A DNA stretch of 64,000 bases, from assembly GCA_947647735.1 (NCBI GenBank), contig CANSLJ010000001.1, forward strand, positions 227,516-291,515, written 5' to 3'. The position numbers and the translations under genes are program-made. Origin of the DNA: an uncultured bacterium. Lineage in GTDB: Bacteria > Bacillota > Clostridia > Lachnospirales > Lachnospiraceae. Shown piece by piece: positions 34,874 through 43,146 of this stretch; position 1 is the stretch's first letter, and each line of letters begins with the position of its first letter. The notes under the pieces are model-generated. The model worked only from the letters and a program-made list of their open reading frames with translations. It had not been told where the DNA came from and did not search any database.

Positions 34874-34888
34874 GCGTGCTCCGCACGC
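34874..34888 (-). repeat. Short GC-rich hairpin in an operon gap
   Basis: GCGTGC (34874-34879) and GCACGC (34883-34888) form a perfect 6-base stem with a 3-base loop in the 80-base gap between two operon genes. No T-run follows on the minus strand, so it is not a typical terminator. It could stabilise an RNA end. Confidence 0.5.
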
Positions 34889-34928
34889 TCTTTCACCCAG
34901 ACAGAGACAAAATACTCGTTTCCCCGCG

Positions 34929-35885
34929 TTAATCCCGCACATCAAATACCCATGTATTTCTTTCCAAAAATTCTACCGTTTTCAGCACTCCATCTTTAAT
35001 ACTATATTTTGGCGTCCATCCAAGCCCTCTCACCTTCGCCGTATCCAGATAGATAAACGGATTATCTCCTATCCAACCGCGTTCTCCCCCCGCATACTCA
35101 AAGACAGGAGAAAGCCCCATCTTTTCAGATATCCAGCCTGCGGAATCATTTACTTCGCAATACTCATCCGTTCCCAGATTATAAATGTTTACTTTTTCCT
35201 GTGCCTTTTCTATCACTGTCAAAATAGCATCCAGACAGTCCTGCACATACAGATAGGACTTCCTCTGCTTCCCATTTCCAAGTATATAAAGTTTATCAGG
35301 ATCTTCCTGCAATTTTCTGTAAAAATCAAATACATGTCCATGGGTATAACGCTCCCCTAAAATGGACACAAATCGGAAAATATAGGCTGTAAAATCAAAG
35401 CCTTCGCAATAAGCAGCGATCATACCCTCCCCTGCCAATTTGGAAGCTGCGTATAGAGAAGTCTGCACTGGGAACGGTGCATCTTCCGGCGTTGGGATCA
35501 CAGCGGCCTCTCCATATACGGAACCAGTGGAAGAAAATCCGATCTTCCGAATACTGTTTTCTCTCATTGCTTCCAATACATGGAAGGTTGCAATGGTATT
35601 CTGCTCCAAGTCTTTCTTCGGGTGCTCGCATCCCATCCGCACATCTGCATTCGCAGCAAAATGGAATACAAACTCACAGCCAGCCATGGACTTTTTCAGC
35701 TTCTCCAGATCCAATGTATCCCCCTCTATTAAGGTAAAACTCTCATACTTCCCTGCGTTTTCCAGAAACTCTCTCCTGCCCGTGGAAAAGTTATCATAAA
35801 CAACCACTTCATGTCCCAGACCAAGAAGTCTGTCCACCATATTAGAACCGATAAACCCGGCTCCCCCCGTCACAAAATAACGCAT
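34929..35885 (-). CDS. NAD-dependent sugar epimerase/dehydratase (extended SDR)
   Basis: A 318-residue extended SDR. It shows GGAGFIGSNMVDRLL at 7-21, a DNFSTGRREF stretch near 31, FHFAANADVRMG near 74 and the catalytic set SSTGSVYGE / YAASKLAGE near 118 and 143. It then has RFVSILGERYTHGHVFDF and a substrate-site Arg in RKSYLYVQD. The wording resembles GalE/RmlB-like nucleotide-sugar epimerases acting on UDP- or GDP-sugars. It follows the GT2 gene by 50 bases and leaves an 80-base gap with a small hairpin before the oxidoreductase. Epimerisation of the GDP-heptose is an attractive guess but unproved. Confidence 0.87.
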   Translation of the reverse strand: MRYFVTGGAGFIGSNMVDRLLGLGHEVVVYDNFSTGRREFLENAGKYESFTLIEGDTLDLEKLKKSMAGCEFVFHFAANADVRMGCEHPKKDLEQNTIATFHVLEAMRENSIRKIGFSSTGSVYGEAAVIPTPEDAPFPVQTSLYAASKLAGEGMIAAYCEGFDFTAYIFRFVSILGERYTHGHVFDFYRKLQEDPDKLYILGNGKQRKSYLYVQDCLDAILTVIEKAQEKVNIYNLGTDEYCEVNDSAGWISEKMGLSPVFEYAGGERGWIGDNPFIYLDTAKVRGLGWTPKYSIKDGVLKTVEFLERNTWVFDVRD

Positions 35886-35935
35886 ATCATCTGCCTCCTC
35901 TGTTTCCTATGCAAAACCGTTTTTCATCCCTGCAA

Positions 35936-36910
35936 TCACAGTCTGTCCCCGCCATCCACATTATCCGCATCAACCACTCGATCTACAATATATCTAGGCC
36001 TCTCCCTGACCTCCTCATAAATCCGTCCGATATACTCTCCCAACAGCCCGATAAACAGAAAATTGATACCTCCCAACAGCAGAAGAAGCACCACTGTAAC
36101 CGGAATATGCGGTATGGAAATCGAACAGAACTGTAAAATGCTCTGTATGATATAATATAAAAGAGAAATCCCGCCTACAGCAGAAAAAATCCCGCCGAAA
36201 ACAGTGATAAATTCTAATGGTTTTGTGGAATAACAGATAAGGCCGTTCAATCCGATTCTCAGAGAGCCGAAAAACCGATTATAATTGCCCTCCCCGGAAT
36301 ATCTGGCATCTCTGTCATATAAGATTGCTTCCTGCTTGAAGCCCACAAAAGCGACCATGCCTCTTAAAAAACCATGATGCTCTTTAGATTTTTTTAACTC
36401 CTCTATTACAACGCGATCGATCAGGCGAAAATCCCCGGTATTTACCGGGATATCCACATCTCCCATCCGGTTGATCAACGCATACCCCGAGCGCGCTACA
36501 ATCTTTTTGATCAATGTCTCCCCTGCCCTTGTCTTTCTCTGGGCATATACTACATTGCTGCCGTTACTCTGCCATCTATCCACCATTTCCTTCATCAGTT
36601 CCGGCGGATCCTGCAGATCCACGTCCGTAATAATGCATGCATCTCCCCTGCAAGTGCAGATACCTGCATAAGTAGCAGAGGGCTGTCCAAACCTTCTGCT
36701 AAACTGGACCAAACGTATATTTTTATTTTTCCGGATACTATCACATATTACTTCGTAAGAATGATCGGGAGAAGGATCCAGACAAAAAATAATCTCATAG
36801 TGATACTCATTTTCTTCCAGGACTTTTATGGTTCTTTCCAGAAAAGGAACGATATTATTTTCTTCCTTATAGACGGGTACTACAACTGACAGTAAAAAAT
36901 CACTTCTCAT
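35936..36910 (-). CDS. DPM1/GtrB-like polyprenyl-phosphate glycosyltransferase (GT2), first gene of heptose operon
   Basis: A 324-residue protein. The GT-A domain has LLSVVVPVYKEENNIVPF near the start, the acidic motif FCLDPSPDHS near 43 and the DxD-type TDVDLQDPPELM near 94. Two membrane helices follow at about 228-255 and 265-290, and then a charged tail. This is the same architecture as the GtrB-like gene at 2785, so the locus has two enzymes that could load sugars onto a polyprenyl phosphate. I chose the ATG at 36910 with a purine-rich site upstream; a GTG at 36928 is possible. A strong promoter lies 64-92 bases upstream. The sugar is unknown; GDP-heptose is one possibility given the operon. 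Confidence 0.87.
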   Translation of the reverse strand: MRSDFLLSVVVPVYKEENNIVPFLERTIKVLEENEYHYEIIFCLDPSPDHSYEVICDSIRKNKNIRLVQFSRRFGQPSATYAGICTCRGDACIITDVDLQDPPELMKEMVDRWQSNGSNVVYAQRKTRAGETLIKKIVARSGYALINRMGDVDIPVNTGDFRLIDRVVIEELKKSKEHHGFLRGMVAFVGFKQEAILYDRDARYSGEGNYNRFFGSLRIGLNGLICYSTKPLEFITVFGGIFSAVGGISLLYYIIQSILQFCSISIPHIPVTVVLLLLLGGINFLFIGLLGEYIGRIYEEVRERPRYIVDRVVDADNVDGGDRL

Positions 36911-36973
36911 GCTTTTCTCTTTCGTCACCTTTCAATCTATATGTTACATAAAAACCCCTAATTCTCTTTAATA

Positions 36974-37002
36974 AATATAAGCGTTGCACCTGGTTCTGTC
37001 AA
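36974..37002 (-). promoter_or_regulatory. Consensus sigma-A promoter for the heptose operon
   Basis: On the minus strand, TTGACA (37002-36997), a 17-base spacer and TATATT (36979-36974). Transcription should begin near 36967, giving a leader of about 57 bases before the GT2 start at 36910. Both spacing and -35 are consensus. Confidence 0.8.
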
Positions 37003-37014
37003 CTGAAAGTGTAT

Positions 37015-37027
37015 GGAATACTATTCC
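37015..37027. promoter_or_regulatory. Palindromic operator candidate between divergent promoters
   Basis: GGAATA-C-TATTCC is a perfect 13-base palindrome. It lies 13 bases upstream of the -35 of the heptose-operon promoter and about 40 bases upstream of the pseC -10, the position expected for a regulator acting on both. No known consensus is claimed. Confidence 0.45.
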
Positions 37028-37061
37028 GTTCATGCTTATTCATAAGTAATTTCTTGTTATT

Positions 37062-37074
37062 TGTGGTATAATAT
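37062..37074 (+). promoter_or_regulatory. Extended -10 promoter element for pseC
   Basis: TGTGGTATAATAT contains an extended -10 (TGG then TATAAT at 37067-37072) without a convincing -35. The same 13 bases occur at the lipoprotein promoter (28475-28487). The start should be near 37079, leaving a leader of about 46 bases with AGAGGAG before the ATG at 37126. Confidence 0.65.
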
Positions 37075-37125
37075 GGTATTGTAATATGAATTTATGTCAT
37101 TTATCACTTTAAGAGGAGAACCACC

Positions 37126-38319
37126 ATGGAAAAACCTGCCATTTGCGGCGGCACCCCCGCCTGCAGTACACCTGTTCAATACGGAAAACAATATATCGAT
37201 GATGCCGATATCCAAGCGGTTACAAATGTTTTAAAAAGTGATTTTTTAACTTGTGGACCTCAGATCCCGGCCCTGGAAAAGAAATTCCGCGAAGTGACCG
37301 GAGCAAAATATGCCGTTGCTGTCAGCAATGGCACTGCCGCCCTGCATATCGCCTGTATTGCAGCGGGCATTGGCCCTGGGGATGAGGTTATCACTACCCC
37401 CGTTACTTTTGCTGCCTCCGCCAACTGTGTTTCCTACTGTGGTGGGAAACCCGTTTTTGCGGATATCAATCCGGAAACTTACAATATAGATCCGCTTGCT
37501 GTCGAGGCATGTATTACCCCCGGCACAAAGGCTGTCCTCCCCGTACATTTCACTGGACAGGCTGTCGCCTATGATGAAATTGCTGCAATCTGTAAAAAGC
37601 ATGGGCTTATATTAATTCAGGACGCCGCCCATGCTGTCGGTACGCACTATAAAGGAAAACCCATTGGTTCCCTCGCTGATATGACTTGTTTTTCCTGCCA
37701 CCCGGTAAAAACAGTCACCTCCGGGGAAGGCGGTGTTGTCACAACCAATGACGAGGAACTCTATAAAAAACTTCTCCTGGCGCGAAGCCACGGTATCACC
37801 AGAGATCAATCTCAGATGTTAAATCCCATTGATGATCCCTGGTACTATGAAATGATTTCTTTGGGATACAACTACCGTCTTACGGATATGCAGGCGGCTC
37901 TGCTCTCCAGTCAGCTCGATAAGCTTCCTGCCTTTTCGAAACGCCGAAAGGATATTGTAGATCGTTATAATGAGGCTTTCCAGGATGTGGACGGAGTTAT
38001 CATCCAAAAGGAGATACCTGAATCAGATACCACCAGGCATTTATATATTCTACAGCTTGATCCGGATGTTCTCACCTGCAGCAGACGTCAATTTTTTGAT
38101 GCCATGCATGCGGAAAATATTCTTTGCCAGGTGCATTATATCCCTGTTTATCATCTTCCTTACTACCAAAGGCTGGGATATCCTGTCGGATTATGTCCGA
38201 AAGCGGAACGACTCTATGAGCGGATTCTCAGTATACCGCTCTATTATTCCCTGACAGACGAACAGGTTGATGGCGTGATTCTGGCGGTGAAAAAAATTTG
38301 TGCTTATTACCATAAATAA
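37126..38319 (+). CDS. pseC: UDP-4-keto-6-deoxy-sugar aminotransferase of the Pse pathway
   Basis: PseC aminates the 4-keto sugar made by PseB, giving UDP-4-amino-4,6-dideoxy-N-acetyl-beta-L-altrosamine. The 397-residue PLP enzyme (DegT/DnrJ/EryC1 group) has TCGPQIPALEKKF near 42-54, VSNGTAALHIA near 66-76, the cofactor Asp in IQDAAHA (D166) and the Schiff-base lysine K195 in CHPVKTVTSGEGG. NYRLTDMQAALL follows at about 250. The wording SCHPVKTVTSGEGG is typical of PseC. It is the only plus-strand pathway gene, with its own promoter, about 6 kb from pseB and about 27 kb from pseF/G/I. An AGAGGAG ribosome site is clear. Confidence 0.92.
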   Translation: MEKPAICGGTPACSTPVQYGKQYIDDADIQAVTNVLKSDFLTCGPQIPALEKKFREVTGAKYAVAVSNGTAALHIACIAAGIGPGDEVITTPVTFAASANCVSYCGGKPVFADINPETYNIDPLAVEACITPGTKAVLPVHFTGQAVAYDEIAAICKKHGLILIQDAAHAVGTHYKGKPIGSLADMTCFSCHPVKTVTSGEGGVVTTNDEELYKKLLLARSHGITRDQSQMLNPIDDPWYYEMISLGYNYRLTDMQAALLSSQLDKLPAFSKRRKDIVDRYNEAFQDVDGVIIQKEIPESDTTRHLYILQLDPDVLTCSRRQFFDAMHAENILCQVHYIPVYHLPYYQRLGYPVGLCPKAERLYERILSIPLYYSLTDEQVDGVILAVKKICAYYHK

Positions 38320-38376
38320 GCCTGTTAAACCGGACACTCAGGTAAAAATATTCCTGTCCATGCGATATGGATCCCT

Positions 38377-40017
38377 TTATCTCATGGATAGGAATGCCAA
38401 GCACACTGGGAAGATGTAAAATAAGTTTAGATAGTATCTCACCAAAACTGTCGGGCCTAAGAAGCAGGTAAAACAGAAGCAGAGAATCAACAGGAGAGCC
38501 GCTATCATCCCTTTCTCTTTTTGCCAGATACCGTAGAACCAAGTGAAAAGAACCACCCAAAACATAGCGCCGATTGAAAATAGAAGGCGTACCCCCGGAA
38601 TCTTTTGATAAGAATATTCCGTTGCAATCTTATGATATATGTCATACAGCCACTCTATCTTAGGCTCTTTTTGCACTGTGTCAAAGCCTTCTATCTCCAG
38701 ATAGTCGGATTCCGCTTCACCCGGATATCTGATAATGGAAGTGCCCGGGTACCATGCCTGATAGGTATTGTCCAAAAAGGATGCCATATAATTTCCGGGA
38801 TATCTGATCCCCTTTTTTAGCCACAGTTTGAAATATTCCCCTTTTTGCCCCATTACCACATCATCAAAATATACAAAGTTTTTCACGCTGTCAGAGATAG
38901 TCGGCGTATATCCCTGCAGCTTCTCCATGGAGATCGCCTGATAGAGCAGTTCCAATTCCGACTCTGTAAATCCCGCTTCCCCCTCCTCATGGTATACCCT
39001 TGCAAGCTGTTGAATCGGTACGGAAGAAGCCTCCAACATACTGGCACTCCTTGCCTGCAGTGCTGCCTGTAATCCTTTGTTAGATACCATGGACAGCGCC
39101 GCAATCGGTATCAGAATAAAACAAACCACCCTCAGATTCTGTCGAAAAAATATACCTGCAAGCACGGCAAAAAGCACTATGGCATAGACACCATTATTTC
39201 TGAACAGGCACATCAGAACCCCGGAAAGAATCAGCAGCGCAGCCTTTTCTTTTTGTGCAAAAAAATTCTCCCTATCATCATATATTTCATAAGTCAAAAT
39301 GATCATAAGATGTAAAAAAGCACTGCAGAGCACATCCTTTGTTGTGCAAAAAGTAAACAGCACCACCGTCGGAAAGAAAGCATAATACAAAAAAGCCACT
39401 GCCATCAGCCATTTCTTTTTCGTAATATTCCACACAAAACGAATAGCATATGTAAAAATAACAGTACATATCAGCATCTGAACAATACTGTGCAGGAAAA
39501 TACCAACCGCGAGATTCTCCCCCGAAATTCGATAGCCAAAAGTTATGATTTTTCCCATAAACAACGTATGCAGCAATGGGTGGTGCATGGTATAGGCCGC
39601 TTCCGGATACATTGCCTGACCAAGCTGTCCCTGCGCATCGTAGGAATAGATTCCCGGAAAACAACCAAGCAATCCGATAAAAAGACAGACAAAAAGGCCA
39701 GTGCCGATAAGCACCCATCCACGCCGCTCAGACATCCTAATGATAGGGCGATCTTCTATTTTTCTGCTGTTCCTTCCCCTTTTTCTCCTGCCTAAAAAAT
39801 AAAAAGAAAAATCAATCAACGCATACCAAAAAGCCGTCTCAAAAATCGCCGCAAAAACAAACTGCCCTGCGCTCAGCATTCCTATCTTCTGAAAAAAAGC
39901 ATTCCTATGCACGCTTGTACCATAGCGCATACTAATCTGCCAACCGGTAAGCTGCATCAGTGTGAAAAGAATTGCCAGTATGAGCACAATGATTTTTGTC
40001 CTTTTTTCTGCCCTCAT
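38377..40017 (-). CDS. DUF6020-like polytopic membrane protein
   Basis: A 546-residue membrane protein with about 11 helices. The outward loop near residues 125-150 carries GIYSYDAQGQLGQ and then HHPLLHT, the pattern I associate with the DUF6020 family of GT-C-like proteins. The acidic residue in this loop is a plausible catalytic base. A long hydrophilic region at about 325-460 is probably extracytoplasmic. GGGGAG precedes the ATG, which overlaps the stop of the upstream gene by 4 bases. The gene converges on pseC with a 57-base gap. A lipid-sugar-dependent transferase is the likely role, by inference from topology. Confidence 0.82.
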   Translation of the reverse strand: MRAEKRTKIIVLILAILFTLMQLTGWQISMRYGTSVHRNAFFQKIGMLSAGQFVFAAIFETAFWYALIDFSFYFLGRRKRGRNSRKIEDRPIIRMSERRGWVLIGTGLFVCLFIGLLGCFPGIYSYDAQGQLGQAMYPEAAYTMHHPLLHTLFMGKIITFGYRISGENLAVGIFLHSIVQMLICTVIFTYAIRFVWNITKKKWLMAVAFLYYAFFPTVVLFTFCTTKDVLCSAFLHLMIILTYEIYDDRENFFAQKEKAALLILSGVLMCLFRNNGVYAIVLFAVLAGIFFRQNLRVVCFILIPIAALSMVSNKGLQAALQARSASMLEASSVPIQQLARVYHEEGEAGFTESELELLYQAISMEKLQGYTPTISDSVKNFVYFDDVVMGQKGEYFKLWLKKGIRYPGNYMASFLDNTYQAWYPGTSIIRYPGEAESDYLEIEGFDTVQKEPKIEWLYDIYHKIATEYSYQKIPGVRLLFSIGAMFWVVLFTWFYGIWQKEKGMIAALLLILCFCFTCFLGPTVLVRYYLNLFYIFPVCLAFLSMR

Positions 40018-41696
40018 TCCATCTCCCCAAATATTTCTTTCCAGTCATGATACTCATAGTGAAAACCATCTTCCAGTCTGTCGCTTCGCATGGTAAACAT
40101 AGAACCTCCGCCGGGCAGCCTGTGATATCCGGAAACATTATAATAGAAGGTGACACCGTTTACCTGATGTTCACGGACATCCTCCCCGCCCTCGTTATTG
40201 TCATAATCCGCCTGCGCAATATAATAGGGCAAAAGCCGTTGAGACCACATTCCCTGAATCAATGTCATCCCTTTCCATATAAAAAACATACTGAATATCA
40301 CAAGTAAGATGGCATGTTTCCTGTTTTTCCACAGCCGTATATATAATTCTCCGAATACCAGCAGTGCCAGAGACAGAATATACACATATCCATATCTGGT
40401 GAGGGGCGCACTGAACTGCCAGAACAAATAGGAGACTGCCGCCATCACCATCACCAACAGTTTATCCCACTCTTCCGCCCTCTTTTCCCTTATCTGCTTC
40501 ACCAACAACAGAACAAGCAGCACCAATGCCGCCACATCCGCCAGGATCAGTCCCTTCTCTGTGGAAGACAATATGGTGCGAAACCAGTTAGGCCACCATT
40601 TGGCAGGCCCGCCATACAACTCATACTCATGAATGCCTTTTCCCCACGTTTTAATCTGGAAAGCATCTGCATCCACCAGCTCCGCTGGCACCTTCCAATC
40701 CACATCAAACAAATCCAGTGCCGTCAGCGGATAGATCAGCCAGCCTGAAATCACCACATTCCGTATCAGATATGGCACGATTATCATAAGTCCCAAAAAC
40801 AGATATGTTGCGATCTCCTTACCTTTTTTCTCCCGTATCAGCATAACCACTGGTTTAATCAGCAAAACAAGAATCAGTCCGGCTGTCAGTTTTAATGTCA
40901 CTGTGTATACCCCTGCCACACAAAGCAGAGAATAGGGCACTGTAGATGCTTCCTTTCTCTCCAGAAGATCCAGCCATACAATCACAATATAAAACAGTGT
41001 AATCATCACAGCGAAGTCGGAAGAAGGAGACATTATCTCCCGATGCAGAAGCGTCAGATAATAGATTGCCCCCAGCCGTATAAAGTCCGAGAGAACCGGC
41101 TTTTTTCGCTTAAAAATCTTTCCGATATCCAGACACACACTGCCGAGCAGCAGCGCCATAAATCCCTGCACTGCATGCATAGACTGACCAAACACATACT
41201 TCATACTATAAAGCGCCGACAGGCAAAAAGCCGAGCTGTTATAAGCCGCCCTGGATTGAATATTGGCAAGCCCCTTTAAAATACCATATTCCTCCAGCCA
41301 GCGAATACACTGGGCATGATACAAATCCGTGTCTGAAATATAACTCCCTCTGGAAGTAAAGTAAGCACATACCAAAATCAGAATAAGTATAGCGCCCTTT
41401 TTTCCTCCACTCATTTCTGCCAGACTGTTTTTCAGGAACTGCCAGAGGGGTTTCCTCAATAACAATAAGATCAAAACATCAATCCCGACCAGAATCAGAT
41501 TTGCTTCCAGGTTTACCCGGTAAAATAAAGAAAACCACTGGGCATAAGCAGTCACCGCCACCAGGCCTGCCATAATGCAGCTATGAACAGATCGCGGCGA
41601 CCAGCCGAAAGCCTTCCGCAATGCCCACAAAATACCATATCCGGTAATGAACGTTGTTATGAAAATGTATAACCAGTTACACAAAATAAACAGCAT
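40014..41696 (-). CDS. LIC_10190-like polytopic membrane protein
   Basis: A 560-residue membrane protein with about 12 helices and a hydrophilic C-terminal tail of about 80 residues. The loop near residue 118 (SYISDTDLYHAQCIRWLEEYG) matches the pattern of the LIC_10190 membrane family found in glycan clusters. It carries the Asp-x-Asp pair expected of a GT-C site. The start is supported by AGGAG six bases upstream. The ATGA overlap with the DUF6020-like gene downstream indicates coupling. The function is inferred to be sugar transfer or glycan polymerisation; no substrate can be read. Confidence 0.8.
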   Translation of the reverse strand: MLFILCNWLYIFITTFITGYGILWALRKAFGWSPRSVHSCIMAGLVAVTAYAQWFSLFYRVNLEANLILVGIDVLILLLLRKPLWQFLKNSLAEMSGGKKGAILILILVCAYFTSRGSYISDTDLYHAQCIRWLEEYGILKGLANIQSRAAYNSSAFCLSALYSMKYVFGQSMHAVQGFMALLLGSVCLDIGKIFKRKKPVLSDFIRLGAIYYLTLLHREIMSPSSDFAVMITLFYIVIVWLDLLERKEASTVPYSLLCVAGVYTVTLKLTAGLILVLLIKPVVMLIREKKGKEIATYLFLGLMIIVPYLIRNVVISGWLIYPLTALDLFDVDWKVPAELVDADAFQIKTWGKGIHEYELYGGPAKWWPNWFRTILSSTEKGLILADVAALVLLVLLLVKQIREKRAEEWDKLLVMVMAAVSYLFWQFSAPLTRYGYVYILSLALLVFGELYIRLWKNRKHAILLVIFSMFFIWKGMTLIQGMWSQRLLPYYIAQADYDNNEGGEDVREHQVNGVTFYYNVSGYHRLPGGGSMFTMRSDRLEDGFHYEYHDWKEIFGEME

Positions 41697-41740
41697 ATGA
41701 ACTCCTGCTCTTCTCTCAATCCATCACATACCCACATTCC

Positions 41741-43090
41741 CTAATCCCACATCCAATAGGAAACCCCTTGCAAAAGGTGTACATAAAAATATATCCCACA
41801 ATATAGATGCCAACAGAGCACCAAACCGGATACCAAGAAAACACTTATTCTAAAATAGCTTTCTCGTCCCATCCCGCCCTGTAATGTCTCTTTGACCTTC
41901 CTGCTGCTTTCTACCCATTTTACAAATGATATGGCAAATATCATCACTATAGCAAAACTATATCCCCACATAAAGTTTCCGTCACTTGCTCTGCCTCCGG
42001 TCTCCGCAAACAGGAATACCTCCAGAAAACCAAACGCTGCCATCAGCCACGAACCCAAAAACCATCTATCTCTATGACATTCTTTCCAAAAGAAAGGCAA
42101 TGACATCAGCGGAAAGAAAATAGATAAAATTGCCGCTATAAGTGGATAGCCGCTATGAAGCGATAAGGCATACCCTGGCCGTATTTCCCATCCATTTCCA
42201 GTCTCTGCCCCGAATAAGACCATATTCTGAAATAGAACAACCAGCAACGGCAAAAACACAGTTGATCCGAAAGCAAACACCCGTCTAAAGGGCGTTTGTT
42301 GAAAAAGATCCACCAATAGAAACACTGCCATCACAGGTGCCGCCACTATAAGAAAACTCGGTTTTACAGCAGTACATACCGAGAGCAGCAATGTAAAACA
42401 AAGCCACTCTTTTCCAGATAACCCCTGTCTGTATTTTTTCGCCAGTCTTCCGTAGCACAACACACACAGCAGTCCCATCAGCTTCATTACGATATAAGTC
42501 GAATTATGCCAGATCGAGGCCGATTCCATACCGATATACCTGCCATCCGCAATCCCCCTGATATAACAGGGCATCACCAGATTCAGAACCAGTCCGCCCA
42601 GCAAATGCCATGCTGTAAGTGTTCTCCCTCTATACCTTTTCACAGCCTTCTTTGTCTTATCGCCCTGCTTCCACCCCGAAAAATATTCCCCTGACTCTTC
42701 CGTATCATTCTCCAGCGCCCTGTGAATATCTCCCTGTACAGCTTCCTGCATATCTCTCAATAAAAGCCCTGTCAAATATACAGAAAACGTGCCGCACAGG
42801 GCAAGAAAAATCGCAATTGCCAGATTTCCAAAAGGAACACCACCGGGCAGAGCAAATGGAATCAGATAAAGCACCTGATATACAAGCGCCGTCAGGCTAT
42901 AATACCAGCCATCCTCCACGATCATCCTGATATGAACCGGCAGATCCGATTCATATACCGCTCCTCCCGTCCAACCCGCCTGCTTATAGAATAAAAAGAC
43001 CATGCTAAAGCCATAGAGAACAATAGCCGCATGTAATACCGCTTTGCTGATTCTATTATATTGATTTTGCCCGTCCATTTTTTCTTTCAT
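41741..43090 (-). CDS. Polytopic membrane protein of the 41.7/43.1 kb pair
   Basis: A 449-residue membrane protein with about ten helices, a first outward loop containing AVYESDLPVHIRMIVEDG near 38-56 and a hydrophilic cytoplasmic insert near 120-150. It shares with the next gene a run near its end: GGRASDGNFMWGY here against GRRFSDANFSWGY there. Both also have a closing helix rich in His/Tyr (LCWHLYCGIYFYVHLL here). These mark the two as diverged paralogues. No strong ribosome site is seen, and the Met at codon 5 is an alternative start. I do not recognise a named family; a GT-C or polymerase-like role is a guess from context. Confidence 0.78.
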   Translation of the reverse strand: MKEKMDGQNQYNRISKAVLHAAIVLYGFSMVFLFYKQAGWTGGAVYESDLPVHIRMIVEDGWYYSLTALVYQVLYLIPFALPGGVPFGNLAIAIFLALCGTFSVYLTGLLLRDMQEAVQGDIHRALENDTEESGEYFSGWKQGDKTKKAVKRYRGRTLTAWHLLGGLVLNLVMPCYIRGIADGRYIGMESASIWHNSTYIVMKLMGLLCVLCYGRLAKKYRQGLSGKEWLCFTLLLSVCTAVKPSFLIVAAPVMAVFLLVDLFQQTPFRRVFAFGSTVFLPLLVVLFQNMVLFGAETGNGWEIRPGYALSLHSGYPLIAAILSIFFPLMSLPFFWKECHRDRWFLGSWLMAAFGFLEVFLFAETGGRASDGNFMWGYSFAIVMIFAISFVKWVESSRKVKETLQGGMGRESYFRISVFLVSGLVLCWHLYCGIYFYVHLLQGVSYWMWD

Positions 43091-43146
43091 ATATCAAACC
43101 AGAAATGCTGTTCTCCTCCATCATATTCAGGAAAAGAAACCATCTA

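Noticed and set aside
34874-34888. Hairpin as a terminator inside the heptose operon
   Set aside because: The stem is only six base pairs and no T-run follows. The genes on both sides look co-transcribed.
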